From positions 1 to 40,123 of the IMG/VR virus record IMGVR_UViG_3300047508_000109: a stretch of 40,123 bases of DNA. One strand, written 5' to 3'. Below are positions 16,544-23,015 of this stretch, piece by piece; position 1 is the stretch's first letter, and every line of letters starts with the position of its first letter. Origin of the DNA: a virus. Below the pieces are notes generated by a model. It was not told the origin of the DNA. It worked only from the letters and a program-made list of their open reading frames with translations, and searched no databases. Position numbers and translations under genes: made by a program.

Positions 16544-16821
16544 ACTTCGGCCACGAAGTACAACTCATCATTGTCGGTGAACGACTCTACGGCGAGGGCA
16601 TCCTTGACTACCACAATGCCCGTATGGTCATCGACGTCGTGCACCACGAATTCACCAACGCGCGCCTGCCCAGGTGACACGCCGGCCCGCAGTCGCATGC
16701 CGACGTGGATGCCTAGGCAGTCATTCGGGTCCCACAGCGTGAGCGTGTTACCCGTGCGCGATGCCACGACGCCTACGCGCGTCCACGCCATGGCCTTGGT
16801 GATGTAGGTGGCAGTGCTCAT
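16540..16821 (-). CDS. Small beta-rich hypothetical protein
   Basis: 93 residues from ATG 16821, overlapping the upstream stop as ATGA. The sequence (MSTATYITKAMAWTRVGVVASRTGNTLTLWDPNDCLGIHVGMRLRAG...) is mostly short strands and ends VVVKDALAVESFTDNDELYFVAEV. It looks like a small beta-barrel (OB- or SH3-like) virion or assembly protein. No known family recognised. Confidence 0.6.
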   Translation of the reverse strand: MSTATYITKAMAWTRVGVVASRTGNTLTLWDPNDCLGIHVGMRLRAGVSPGQARVGEFVVHDVDDHTGIVVVKDALAVESFTDNDELYFVAEV

Positions 16822-16979
16822 GACTTGCTCTTCTTCCGCCGCAGTTCGTGCTTGATGCGCAGCGCGCCAGCCTTGGCGAGTCGGTAGTACTTCTCAGCCT
16901 GCGGTACCGTGATGCGCTCGGCGGTGATGTCCGCCTGGAGCATGTGCCGCGTCGCGCGTAGCCGGCTTGCCTTGCCCAT
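16818..16979 (-). CDS. Small basic helical protein
   Basis: 53 residues from ATG 16979, overlapping the upstream stop as TGATG; an in-frame extension upstream lacks a start signal. The protein (MGKASRLRATRHMLQADITAERITVPQAEKYYRLAKAGALRIKHELRRKKSKS) is strongly basic and helical and could bind nucleic acid. It lies in the packaging block between the zinc-finger gene and the beta-rich gene. Function unknown. Confidence 0.6.
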   Translation of the reverse strand: MGKASRLRATRHMLQADITAERITVPQAEKYYRLAKAGALRIKHELRRKKSKS

Positions 16980-17509
16980 CAGGGCACCGCCTGGAGTCTG
17001 CGGTAGTCGAACAGCACCTTGTCCACCACGCTCATCTGGAGCGCCTTGGGGAGCGCGTGGAGCCACGCCAAGAACAACTCCACCTCGTCCTCGTGCGTGA
17101 TGGCGCTGCTCTTCTTGGGCTTGAGCTTGAGCTTGAGTTCCACGAGCCCCGCGAGCGGCTTCGTAGCGAGCGCGATGGCCTCGAGGACGACACTGATGCC
17201 GTCCTCGCTGGTCGTCCCGGCGAGCGGCTGCATGCGGCGCAGCTCCACGCCGAGCATGCGCACGGCACGGTCAACAACGCGGCGCACCTCGTCGTCGGAG
17301 AGCTCTACCTCGCCAGGCGCGAGTTCGGGTACGGGTGGCGGTGACAGGTGCGGCGCGAACTCGGCGACCATCGCTTCGGGGATGGTCGGCGGCATGCGGA
17401 CGAACGGTTCGACGGGGAGGGCGACGCCCTTGTTGCGGCAGGCGGCGCAGAGTGAGTTGCGGTACCGCACCGTCGCACCGCAGCCGCTGAAACAAAGAGT
17501 TGAGCCCAT
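16979..17509 (-). CDS. Zinc-finger-like hypothetical protein in the packaging block
   Basis: 176 residues from ATG 17509 with AAAAGGACG upstream. The N-terminus holds a four-cysteine cluster (CFSGCGATVRYRNSLCAAC), likely zinc-binding. A Pro-rich linker follows, then helices including KPLAGLVELKLKLKPKKS and a C-terminal helix pair (LFLAWLHALPKALQMSVVDKVLFDYRRLQ). Its location three genes upstream of the large terminase would allow a small-terminase or DNA-binding role, but neither motif is diagnostic. Confidence 0.6.
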   Translation of the reverse strand: MGSTLCFSGCGATVRYRNSLCAACRNKGVALPVEPFVRMPPTIPEAMVAEFAPHLSPPPVPELAPGEVELSDDEVRRVVDRAVRMLGVELRRMQPLAGTTSEDGISVVLEAIALATKPLAGLVELKLKLKPKKSSAITHEDEVELFLAWLHALPKALQMSVVDKVLFDYRRLQAVP

Positions 17510-17560
17510 CGTCCTTTTGTCCTTCTCCCCCCACTACGCCGGGGGCAGGCGCAGCCTAGC

Positions 17561-18298
17561 CTAGCGTTGATAAAATCCGAAGCGGAAACCGTAGCTGCTC
17601 GCGCCCGACTGGGCCGCGTTGACCAGGTGAAGCAGCATCGTCTCACCCGGCAGGATGGGGCACGCCGCGCACACCTCGGTGAAGTAGCTCGCCGTCGCCA
17701 CCGCGATGTCGAGCGAGCCTGGCGCGTTGTTCACGCCGAAGTTCAGGTGCCACTGGTCGTGCACCACGGGCAGGATGCCGCGCGACATGCCCTCGCCGAT
17801 GAGGATGGCCGCGGTGTCCGCGGGCGCCACGACGGCGCCATAGCGGATGTCCACGTTCGACAGGCCGCCCGTGCCCGGCGAGGCCACGACGATGCCGGTC
17901 GAGCCGACGTTGGTGGCAGTCGCCGACGTGAAGCGCGACACGCCGCTTGCCGACTTCTCCACGTACCAGCGGCTCGAGCTCGCGCCCGCACCGGCCACGG
18001 TGAGCCTGTGGCGGTAGAACACCGGGTAGACGACCTTGGTCGTGTCGAGGTTCTTGATGGAGAACAGCGCCTTGGTCCCGTCGGTCACCGTAGGCGCCGC
18101 ATGCGACGCGGTGCCACCCGTGATGAGCGTGTTGGTGCCAACACCGGCGACGAAGAAGTGCTTCTCGTCGGCCATTCGGTCCTGCGTCATCGTGTTGACG
18201 AGCAGTTCCTGGAAGAGCGACGCACGGATGGTCTCCGCACGTCCGCCCTGCGATGCTGCGTGGCCTAGCTGGTCTGGATTGCCTGCAACTTCCGACAT
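17561..18298 (-). CDS. Putative virion protein, beta-rich
   Basis: 245 residues from ATG 18298 with a strong GAGGAGG upstream. After a short helical start (MSEVAGNPDQLGHAASQGG, ETIRASLFQELLVNT) the protein is a series of strands with Gly/Thr/Ala turns, including FFVAGVGTNTLITGGTASHAAPT, YPVFYRHRLTVAGAG and GSTGIVVASPGTGG, ending in YGFRFGFYQR. An aromatic C-terminus and Gly/Thr-rich strands are typical of decoration or fibre-like proteins. The strong ribosome-binding site in an otherwise overlap-coupled operon suggests high expression. The specific role is not recognised. Confidence 0.65.
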   Translation of the reverse strand: MSEVAGNPDQLGHAASQGGRAETIRASLFQELLVNTMTQDRMADEKHFFVAGVGTNTLITGGTASHAAPTVTDGTKALFSIKNLDTTKVVYPVFYRHRLTVAGAGASSSRWYVEKSASGVSRFTSATATNVGSTGIVVASPGTGGLSNVDIRYGAVVAPADTAAILIGEGMSRGILPVVHDQWHLNFGVNNAPGSLDIAVATASYFTEVCAACPILPGETMLLHLVNAAQSGASSYGFRFGFYQR

Positions 18299-18356
18299 GT
18301 GAGCCTCCTCGTCCGCGGTCTAGTCGCCCCTGCGACGTCGGGACCCAAGGAGTATC
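18299..18356 (-). promoter_or_regulatory. Short gap with hairpin and strong ribosome-binding site
   Basis: On the leftward strand this gap contains GTCGC-AGGG-GCGAC followed by GAGGAGGCTCAC before the ATG at 18298. The hairpin could stabilise or separate the messages; no U-run follows it. Confidence 0.3.
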
Positions 18357-18599
18357 TCAGGTGATGGGCGCGTCTGCAATACCCGTTACCTCCATCGCTT
18401 GGATGAGCCATCCATCACGATGCTGACCTCTGCCCGCTCTCCATTCTCCAGGACTATGCTCTCCCCATGAGGTAGACATGCGGTCGTGACAATCCGTAGC
18501 CGATTCGACGTATTCCTTGGCAAGTTCCACACTAGCGAAAACACGATCAGCTTCATGGCCTTCGCAGTCGTAGTACTTGGACACCAGATATACGGTCAT
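18357..18599 (-). CDS. Small hypothetical protein (VY-x-YDCEG type)
   Basis: 80 residues from ATG 18599, overlapping the upstream stop as ATGA. The sequence (MTVYLVSKYYDCEGHEADRVFASVELAKEYVESATD...) follows a pattern common in small phage and plasmid proteins: a first strand, a YDxEG turn, VFAS-x-E-A and a helix, then a last strand (WLIQAMEVTGI). Local base composition is less GC-rich than its neighbours. Biochemical function unknown. Confidence 0.7.
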   Translation of the reverse strand: MTVYLVSKYYDCEGHEADRVFASVELAKEYVESATDCHDRMSTSWGEHSPGEWRAGRGQHRDGWLIQAMEVTGIADAPIT

Positions 18600-18982
18600 C
18601 GAGTCGGCTCGGGCGGCTTCTCCTGGGCATCCACGATGGCCGCCATGAACGGCAGGATCTGCAACGCCACGAATGTCGGGTACGCCAGGCCCGTCTGCTG
18701 CGGCCCGGTCGAAGGCGACTCGACGGCCGCCTTGAGCCGCTCCCAGTCCGCCTGGTCGATGACCATGGTAGCGTCGAGTCGGGTGTTGTAGGCGATGTCC
18801 ACGGCCGACGCGCTCTTGATGGCCGCGTAGCTCGCGGTCCACATCGGGTTCATCTGGAGCCGGTCCAAGAACTGGCGGAAGGTCACCACGACTGCGGTCC
18901 CGTCGGGGTTGGTAGCAGCCTTGCCGTCCTGGCCCAGGATGGTCACGTCACTCGGAATCACGATGTATCGCATTTTTGTCAT
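18596..18982 (-). CDS. Hypothetical protein, first gene of the late block
   Basis: 128 residues from ATG 18982; an internal ATG at 18973 giving MRYIVIPSDV is an equally good start. The protein has an N-terminal beta region with a Gly/Asp turn (ILGQDGKAATNPDG), then TFRQFLDRLQMNPMW and helical segments (DATMVIDQADWERLKAAVES), and a hydrophobic stretch (FVALQILPFMAAIVDA) near the C-terminus. It is the first gene after a 98-bp control gap, so it probably heads the late transcript. No family recognised. Confidence 0.65.
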   Translation of the reverse strand: MTKMRYIVIPSDVTILGQDGKAATNPDGTAVVVTFRQFLDRLQMNPMWTASYAAIKSASAVDIAYNTRLDATMVIDQADWERLKAAVESPSTGPQQTGLAYPTFVALQILPFMAAIVDAQEKPPEPTR

Positions 18983-19080
18983 CTTTCGTCTTACATCAAG
19001 AACACGGCATATACGCCGTGGGGGTCCAGTCCCGTACGCTACCGTAACTCTAGCGGTATCGTTGACCTTTTCACCACTAT
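18983..19080 (-). promoter_or_regulatory. Candidate leftward promoter with overlapping inverted repeat
   Basis: This 98-bp gap separates the early small genes from the virion block. On the leftward strand GTGAAA (19074-19069) and TAGAGT (19052-19047) are 16 bases apart, a plausible sigma70-type pair with 4/6 matches each. An inverted repeat TACCG-N9-CGGTA (19040-19058) covers the -10 element and could be an operator. The transcript would have a leader of about 60 bases with a hairpin. The promoter assignment is inference. Confidence 0.4.
19003..19020. promoter_or_regulatory. Inverted repeat in the leader of the late block
   Basis: CACGGCATATACGCCGTG forms a 6-bp stem plus a wobble pair around a TA-rich centre. 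It lies about 20 bases before the first late start codon. No U-run follows on either strand, so it is more likely an operator or leader hairpin than a terminator. Confidence 0.45.
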
Positions 19081-19251
19081 CTAGTCGCTATCCAGCTTCT
19101 CCGTGTTTTCTAACTGCCCTCGCGCGCTCTCTTCGACTTGGCGTCTCGTCCATTCGACCCATTCGCCGGCAGTGGGCACGAACATGACGCCCGAGCAGTC
19201 CCGCCAAAACGCCTCGCGCTTGCGCTTCGCCCGTCGTCCTTGCGCGCTCAT
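19081..19251 (-). CDS. Small basic hypothetical protein (56 residues)
   Basis: ATG 19251 overlaps the upstream stop as ATGA, and the frame ends in TAG at 19081. The 56-residue product starts MSAQGRRAKRKREAFWRDC and continues with GVMFVPTAGEWVEWTRRQVEES. It is basic at the N-terminus, with aromatic strands in the middle and a helical end. No family recognised. The overlap and codon use support it as a gene; it is the last one before the late control gap. Confidence 0.6.
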   Translation of the reverse strand: MSAQGRRAKRKREAFWRDCSGVMFVPTAGEWVEWTRRQVEESARGQLENTEKLDSD

Positions 19252-19526
19252 TTGCGACGCTTCTCGTAAGAGTCTTCAGACGCGAAGAGGCTTTTGAATG
19301 GAGCAAATCGCATCGCGTCACAGACGTATTGGCGTCTCTGGCGCCAGTTTCCACGTTCGTCCTGGTACCAGCGCGGCGGCGCGACGCCCGGCGCGGCCTC
19401 GTCCGCGGACGGCATGGGCGTGGCCGTCTCGCGGGTCGTTTCCCCCCACACATCCCCATCCCTCGCGGGGCAGTCGGGTAGGTGGCCACGAGCGCACGCC
19501 TCGGCCCCGAAGTAGCACGTGCTCAC
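19248..19526 (-). CDS. Small hypothetical protein with Cys-rich N-terminus
   Basis: 92 residues from GTG 19526, overlapping the upstream stop as GTGA. The first 20 residues hold C4, C11 and C19 with a His (CYFGAEACARGHLPDC), a possible metal site. A Pro/Ala linker follows, then WYQDERGNWRQRRQYVCDAMRFAPFKS. Function unknown. It belongs to a run of short overlapping genes downstream of the nuclease. Confidence 0.6.
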   Translation of the reverse strand: MSTCYFGAEACARGHLPDCPARDGDVWGETTRETATPMPSADEAAPGVAPPRWYQDERGNWRQRRQYVCDAMRFAPFKSLFASEDSYEKRRK

Positions 19527-19735
19527 GAGCTACCCCACGTCGGCACGTTGACGAGGCCTGGGCCCATCGCTTCGCGCATGCGGGTTACGCGCTCGATGCG
19601 CGCGCGCCTGCTGTCCTTGATGGAGCACAACACCCACTCCCACCGGTTGAGAATCTCCGCACGGCATCGGTACCACTCGTCCCACTTGGAGTGGGTTGAC
19701 ACGGTGAGTCGCCAGACCTCGCCTCGGGTGCTCAT
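19523..19735 (-). CDS. Small hypothetical protein, Trp/Arg-rich
   Basis: 70 residues from ATG 19735, which overlaps the nuclease stop as ATGA and has AAGGAAGGA upstream. The protein (MSTRGEVWRLTVSTHSKWDEWYRCRAEILNRWEWVLCSIKDSRRARIERV...) looks like a compact alpha/beta protein with strand-helix-strand order. An in-frame TTG 21 bases upstream is less likely. No family recognised. Confidence 0.65.
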   Translation of the reverse strand: MSTRGEVWRLTVSTHSKWDEWYRCRAEILNRWEWVLCSIKDSRRARIERVTRMREAMGPGLVNVPTWGSS

Positions 19736-20067
19736 GTTTCGTCCTTCCTTGGCCAAGAATGTACCACCGCCATCGCATCCTCAACGCTGGTCACGCAGGC
19801 CCACAGGCCACCCATGCGATTGATAAGCACGCCGTGAGCCTCCTGCTCAGGCGTGACCCTCCACTTGCCGTCGGGGAGCTTGACTTCTAGTTCGGCATGG
19901 ATGCCGCCAGGTAGTACGCAGACGATATCGCCTGATCCCACCTTGCCGAATCGGATGAACCGGCCACCGCTACGGGACGTGCCGACGTTGTTTCTCCAGC
20001 AGCAGATTCCGACGGCGGTAAGTGCTTCGATAATGGACCTGGTCAATTCCTGCTCTGACTGACTCAC
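19732..20067 (-). CDS. VRR-NUC domain nuclease
   Basis: 111 residues if started at GTG 20067 (GTGAGTCAGTCAGAG), which overlaps a short upstream frame. The product (MSQSEQELTRSIIEALTAVGICCWRNNVG...) has the order of VRR-NUC restriction-like nucleases: an N-terminal E-x-x-L helix (E5, E7), GSGDIVCVLPGG with D47, the ELEVK core (E59, E61, K63), and TPEQEAH with Q75, ending in a strand-helix (LWACVTSVEDAMAVV). In phages these act on branched or replication DNA and often replace a RusA/Holliday-junction resolvase. It lies near the replication genes, consistent with that role. Confidence 0.88.
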   Translation of the reverse strand: MSQSEQELTRSIIEALTAVGICCWRNNVGTSRSGGRFIRFGKVGSGDIVCVLPGGIHAELEVKLPDGKWRVTPEQEAHGVLINRMGGLWACVTSVEDAMAVVHSWPRKDET

Positions 20068-20138
20068 GTCAGGTGTTTCCACGTGCGACGGTGGACCAAC
20101 GCGCTCACCGCAGAGCAAGTAACTCCGAGGCGGCTCAT
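20064..20138 (-). CDS. Possible 24-residue peptide coupling two genes
   Basis: ATG 20138 overlaps the stop of the membrane-protein gene (ATGA), and its own TGA overlaps the nuclease GTG at 20067 (GTGA). The product is short and basic (MSRLGVTCSAVSALVHRRT plus WKHLT). The double overlap fits the habit of the whole operon, so it may serve for translational coupling. No function can be read from the sequence. Confidence 0.4.
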   Translation of the reverse strand: MSRLGVTCSAVSALVHRRTWKHLT

Positions 20139-20353
20139 CGACCCAGCCTTTCGCGCGTCTTTAGTCGCGACGTCTTCGCGTCTGCATCGTTGCCCACCTC
20201 GAAGCCTTCGCTCCACGCCGCGTCGCGCTCGCGCTCGAGACGCTGCGCGCGCTCCGTTTCGACGACGACGCGTACGCCGCTGTACACGATGCCACCCACT
20301 AGTCCGACCACGCTGGCGACAGCGGCCAGCACCATGATGTCCTCGGCGGTCAT
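20135..20353 (-). CDS. Small membrane-anchored helical protein
   Basis: 72 residues from ATG 20353, overlapping the stop of the upstream Ala/Tyr-repeat gene (ATGA). Residues about 6-29 (IMVLAAVASVVGLVGGIVYSGV) form one membrane helix. A charged helix follows (ETERAQRLERERDAAWSEGFEVG). The layout, one helix plus a charged coil, is seen in spanin-like and many small phage membrane proteins; here it sits in the early block, away from the lysis-like cassette. Function unknown. Confidence 0.65.
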   Translation of the reverse strand: MTAEDIMVLAAVASVVGLVGGIVYSGVRVVVETERAQRLERERDAAWSEGFEVGNDADAKTSRLKTRERLGR

Positions 20354-20982
20354 GCAGTCACCGCACACATGCGGACGAGTAGGTCGCAAAACGATGCCCA
20401 TACTTCGCGCTTGGCGGAGGCGGAGGCGGCGGAGGCGGAGGCGGCGGCGTAGGCGGCGTAGGCGTAGGCGTTGGCGGCGTAGGCGGCGGCGTAGGCGGCG
20501 TAGGCGGCATCGGAGGCGGCGGCGTAGGCGGAGGCGGAGGCGGAGGCGGCGGCGTAGGCGGCGGCGTAGGCGGCGCGCGCTGTATCGATGTTCACAATCT
20601 CGGCGAGACTCTCCAGCTGCAACGCCAGGGCATCGCGTCCGCATGCGCGCAGAGCCCGTGGCGCTGCCCAGCGTACCGCCCAGTCTGCCGCCATGAACGC
20701 ACGACGCTGCTCCACCTGGCGCGTCGACCGCGTACCTAGTGCCATCACAACGGTGTCCTTGAGCAATTCGTTTCGCAGATCGACGGGCATGCTGTCGTTG
20801 CCACGGCGATACGCAGCGCCGATAACTGGACACACGCACCGCGGATGGTCGCTCCACGACTCACCTGCCAGTACGGACGCCCACTCCATTGCGCACCCTT
20901 CGCCACCAGCGGCATGATTGCCATGCGCGAGCGACGCGGAATTGAACCTTGCCAACACTTCAGCCTTGATTTCCACGGTCAT
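20350..20982 (-). CDS. GEGC-motif protein with Ala/Tyr-repeat tail
   Basis: 210 residues from ATG 20982, three bases after the upstream stop. Residues 1-130 form a folded domain with GGEGCAMEWASVLAGESWSDHP, CVCPVIGAAYRRGND and FMAADWAVRWAAPRAL; I have seen this pattern in uncharacterised proteins of phages and high-GC bacteria. Residues about 135-195 are a low-complexity tail of Ala, Tyr and Ser (AAYAAAYAAAS). The tail is coded almost only by GCC, TAC and TCC. Two other genes (22353-23015 and 25521-26096) carry the same kind of tail. The role is unknown. Confidence 0.75.
   Translation of the reverse strand: MTVEIKAEVLARFNSASLAHGNHAAGGEGCAMEWASVLAGESWSDHPRCVCPVIGAAYRRGNDSMPVDLRNELLKDTVVMALGTRSTRQVEQRRAFMAADWAVRWAAPRALRACGRDALALQLESLAEIVNIDTARAAYAAAYAAASASASAYAAASDAAYAAYAAAYAANAYAYAAYAAASASAASASAKREVWASFCDLLVRMCAVTA
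20405..20580 (-). repeat. GCC/TAC/TCC codon-repeat tract 1
   Basis: Imperfect short tandem repeats encode the Ala/Tyr/Ser tail of the gene at 20350-20982. Bases 20539-20575 are a 37-bp inverted, identical copy of 25859-25895 in the rightward unit. Confidence 0.9.
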
Positions 20983-20985
20983 GTT

Positions 20986-21216
20986 TCACTCTCCCTTTCG
21001 CATTGCAGTCGCCACGCACCGCGCGTAGGCCACGTCGTCGAACCATCCAGCGCTACGCGGGTACGTCCGCGGCTTGCGCAGGTACAGCGCCATCGCCGCA
21101 TCCAGCTCGCCTCGCGTAGCCGCACGCACGATTAGCGGCCGCTCGTTGCCCTTGCGGTCCCACCGCGTAGCCGGCCGCTGGCGCGCGAGCCATGCCGCTT
21201 CCTGGCGCGGCGTCAC
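20986..21216 (-). CDS. Small hypothetical protein
   Basis: 76 residues from GTG 21216, overlapping the upstream stop as GTGA. The sequence (TPRQEAAWLARQRPATRWDRKGNERPLIVRAATRGELDAAMALYLRKP...) has two helices with a basic strand between them and ends DDVAYARCVATAMRKGE. It could be a small DNA-associated protein. No family recognised. Confidence 0.6.
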   Translation of the reverse strand: MTPRQEAAWLARQRPATRWDRKGNERPLIVRAATRGELDAAMALYLRKPRTYPRSAGWFDDVAYARCVATAMRKGE

Positions 21217-21440
21217 TTCGGCACCCCATAGGCACCCAGGTCCACGCCGCTCGTGTGCGGCGCGAGTCGGTGAATCCGGTAGCAGTTGCGGCACATCAGG
21301 GCCTCCTTGACGCCGACCTGCTTCCAGCCGGCGCGCTTGCGTACTTCGACGTTCATGGCGTCCAGCATCGTCCACAGTTCGGCGGACGGCTCCGGGCAGG
21401 CGGCGCCGCAGTTGCGGCAAGGCCAGTCGACGTCGGTCAT
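21213..21440 (-). CDS. Small zinc-ribbon-like protein
   Basis: 75 residues from ATG 21440, overlapping the upstream stop as ATGA. Two CxxC pairs frame the protein (CRNCGAAC near residue 8 and MCRNCYRIH near residue 49), a probable zinc ribbon. A helix lies between them (LWTMLDAMNVEVRKRAG). Likely DNA- or protein-binding; specific role unknown. Confidence 0.65.
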   Translation of the reverse strand: MTDVDWPCRNCGAACPEPSAELWTMLDAMNVEVRKRAGWKQVGVKEALMCRNCYRIHRLAPHTSGVDLGAYGVPK

Positions 21441-21832
21441 GGCGTGGCCTTCAGGGTAAGGCCAACCTGCGCAAGCTGCCCCGTCGTTTCAGTGCCATTG
21501 AGACGGTCGAAGGCGGCCCTTACCTTGGCGAGTTGGCAGCAGACGCAGTTAGCCCAGCACTCGGTGCTATCAGGCTTCCACTGGTGGTTAGCCCGGACGT
21601 TCATCAGCGGAGCAATCACCTGCTCTAGTTCGGCGGCTCGCTGCATCAACTCCATGCGGTGAGTGTGCGTCACAGCGATGTCGCTCTGTGCTTGCCTTGC
21701 CACCTTGCGCGCACTGCGCAGATGCGACACTAGGTCGGGTATTCGCTTCACCAGCGGGATGATTACTTCGGGCGCCTGGAACCCTGCCGACTTCGCCAAT
21801 CGCTCCATCTCGTACAGCTCATCGTCGCTCAT
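21437..21832 (-). CDS. Helical hypothetical protein with CVCC motif
   Basis: 131 residues from ATG 21832, overlapping the loader gene stop as ATGA. It is mainly helical (SDDELYEMERLAKSAG, LVSHLRSARKVARQAQSDI, MELMQRAAELEQVIAPL), with a cysteine group (CWANCVCCQLAKV) near residue 95. Downstream of the loader-like gene, it may be a replication accessory. No known domain is recognised. Confidence 0.6.
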   Translation of the reverse strand: MSDDELYEMERLAKSAGFQAPEVIIPLVKRIPDLVSHLRSARKVARQAQSDIAVTHTHRMELMQRAAELEQVIAPLMNVRANHQWKPDSTECWANCVCCQLAKVRAAFDRLNGTETTGQLAQVGLTLKATP

Positions 21833-22353
21833 TTGCCACCCCCCAGCTTCAGCAGCTCGCCAGCACGCATCGGCCCAAGCCTCGCCGTGTGCTCCTCGAG
21901 TCGCCCCACGTTCTCGCGCTTCTCCAGCGTCTCACTCGACGCCAGGAAGAAGCCTCGCCACTGCGCGCGCACCGTGTTTATGTCCGATGACATCGTGTTG
22001 CAGAGTTCGCGCCATCCAATCGCGTCCACTGCGCGCGCAATCGCGGGGTGAGACCACTTCGGCTCCTTGTCTCGCCCCAGGTGGCGCATCGCATGGTCTA
22101 CCTCTGCCCACGCGAGGGCCGCATCGGGCAGTGCGACACGCGAGGCCGCGCAGCGCGTGCGGATGTCGCTGATGCTCGGCGGGTGAGGCGGACCGTCGGC
22201 CAGGTAAGCCTTGAGCGCCCCATACGCCTCGGGTAGCGCCAGGTCGGCCAGCATGTCGCTCCACACCGATAGCATCCCTGGCGACACCTTGAGACGCTCG
22301 GGGAACGCGTCGGAGATGGTCGCTAGCAGCGTCGTCGTCTCGTCCACGGTCAT
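21829..22353 (-). CDS. Helicase loader-like protein (G39P-type)
   Basis: 174 residues from ATG 22353, overlapping the upstream stop as TGATG; two in-frame GTG codons just before it are less likely. The N-terminal helical bundle (MTVDETTTLLATISDAFPERLKVSPGMLSVWSDMLADL...EAYGALKAYLADGPPHPPSISDIRTR) matches the layout of loaders and inhibitors of phage replicative helicases such as SPP1 G39P. The remainder is helical and ends in a charged tail. It lies two genes after the initiator, so it probably loads the host DnaB-type helicase. The family call is by pattern, not search. Confidence 0.72.
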   Translation of the reverse strand: MTVDETTTLLATISDAFPERLKVSPGMLSVWSDMLADLALPEAYGALKAYLADGPPHPPSISDIRTRCAASRVALPDAALAWAEVDHAMRHLGRDKEPKWSHPAIARAVDAIGWRELCNTMSSDINTVRAQWRGFFLASSETLEKRENVGRLEEHTARLGPMRAGELLKLGGGK

Positions 22354-23015
22354 CACCACGCCTCCGCGAGCAGTTCGAGCAGCTTCGCCGATTGGCGCTG
22401 AATGGACGCAGCCCGGGCGGCGTCGGCGGCGTCGGCGGCGGCGTAGACGGCGGAGGCGGCGTAGACGGCGGCGTAGACGGCGGCGGAGGCGGCGGCGGAG
22501 TAGGCAGCGTAGGCGGAGGCGTAGGCGGAGGCGGCGGCGGCGGCGGAGGCCTTATCACACGCATAGTTCGCCTCGGACCACTCCCTATAAGTCGGCTCGT
22601 CACCAGCGATGCGGCGGCACAGCAGGTCCACGACCTTGGCACTTTCGGGCGTCGCCCACTTCGCCAACTCCGTCTCCACAAGCCAGGCCAGAAACCGCCA
22701 TGCGACCATGGTCAAGTCGGCGCCCGGGCGAACGGCGTCGAGAAACCGCTCGGGCCAGGTCATCGCTTCGACAAGCGGCAACAGCTCGAACATCCTGTCT
22801 TCCAAGTGCGCGAGGATTAGCGGGATGCCCAGTTCCACCGGATACTGCGAATGGTCGTAGTTCTCCAGCGTGCAGCCAATGGCGCAGCCCTTGCCGTTCC
22901 CCCAGCCCGTGCCCTGGACGAGCCGGTCGGCGGCAGCATGCGCACGCACGCGCGCCAAGTAGTGGTCCTTCAACTCGGCGCAGTCGTGGAAAGCTCGGAG
23001 AACCTCGATGGTCAT
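22353..23015 (-). CDS. GKGC-motif protein with Ala/Tyr-repeat tail
   Basis: 220 residues from ATG 23015, overlapping the initiator stop as ATGA with AAAGGGG upstream. The folded part holds GTGWGNGKGCAIGCTLENYDHSQYP, VELGIPLILAHLEDRMFELLP, WPERFLDAV and VAWRFLAWLVETEL. It recalls uncharacterised phage proteins with a GxGCAxGC core. Residues about 155-205 are Ala/Ser/Tyr/Val-rich repeats (AYASAYAAYSAAASAAVYAAVYAAS). It is inserted between initiator and loader, a remarkable place for such a gene. The three repeat genes of this genome differ in their folded domains but share the tail. Confidence 0.75.
   Translation of the reverse strand: MTIEVLRAFHDCAELKDHYLARVRAHAAADRLVQGTGWGNGKGCAIGCTLENYDHSQYPVELGIPLILAHLEDRMFELLPLVEAMTWPERFLDAVRPGADLTMVAWRFLAWLVETELAKWATPESAKVVDLLCRRIAGDEPTYREWSEANYACDKASAAAAASAYASAYAAYSAAASAAVYAAVYAASAVYAAADAADAARAASIQRQSAKLLELLAEAW
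22415..22560 (-). repeat. GCC/TAC/TCC codon-repeat tract 2
   Basis: Imperfect tandem repeats encode the Ala-rich tail of the gene at 22353-23015. They include GTC and GAC variants, so the encoded tail has Val and Asp as well as Ala, Ser and Tyr. Confidence 0.85.

Noticed and set aside
19003-19020. Intrinsic terminator at the inverted repeat before the late block
   Set aside because: The stem is short and neither strand shows a U-run after it.
20405-20580. CRISPR-like short repeats
   Set aside because: Repeat units are a few bases long, in frame with codons and without unique spacers; they are coding low-complexity tracts.
20073-20696. Arg-rich frame on the + strand across the first Ala/Tyr tract
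   Set aside because: The poly-Arg stretch is the out-of-frame reading of GCC/TAC/TCC repeats; no start signal or folded part is present.
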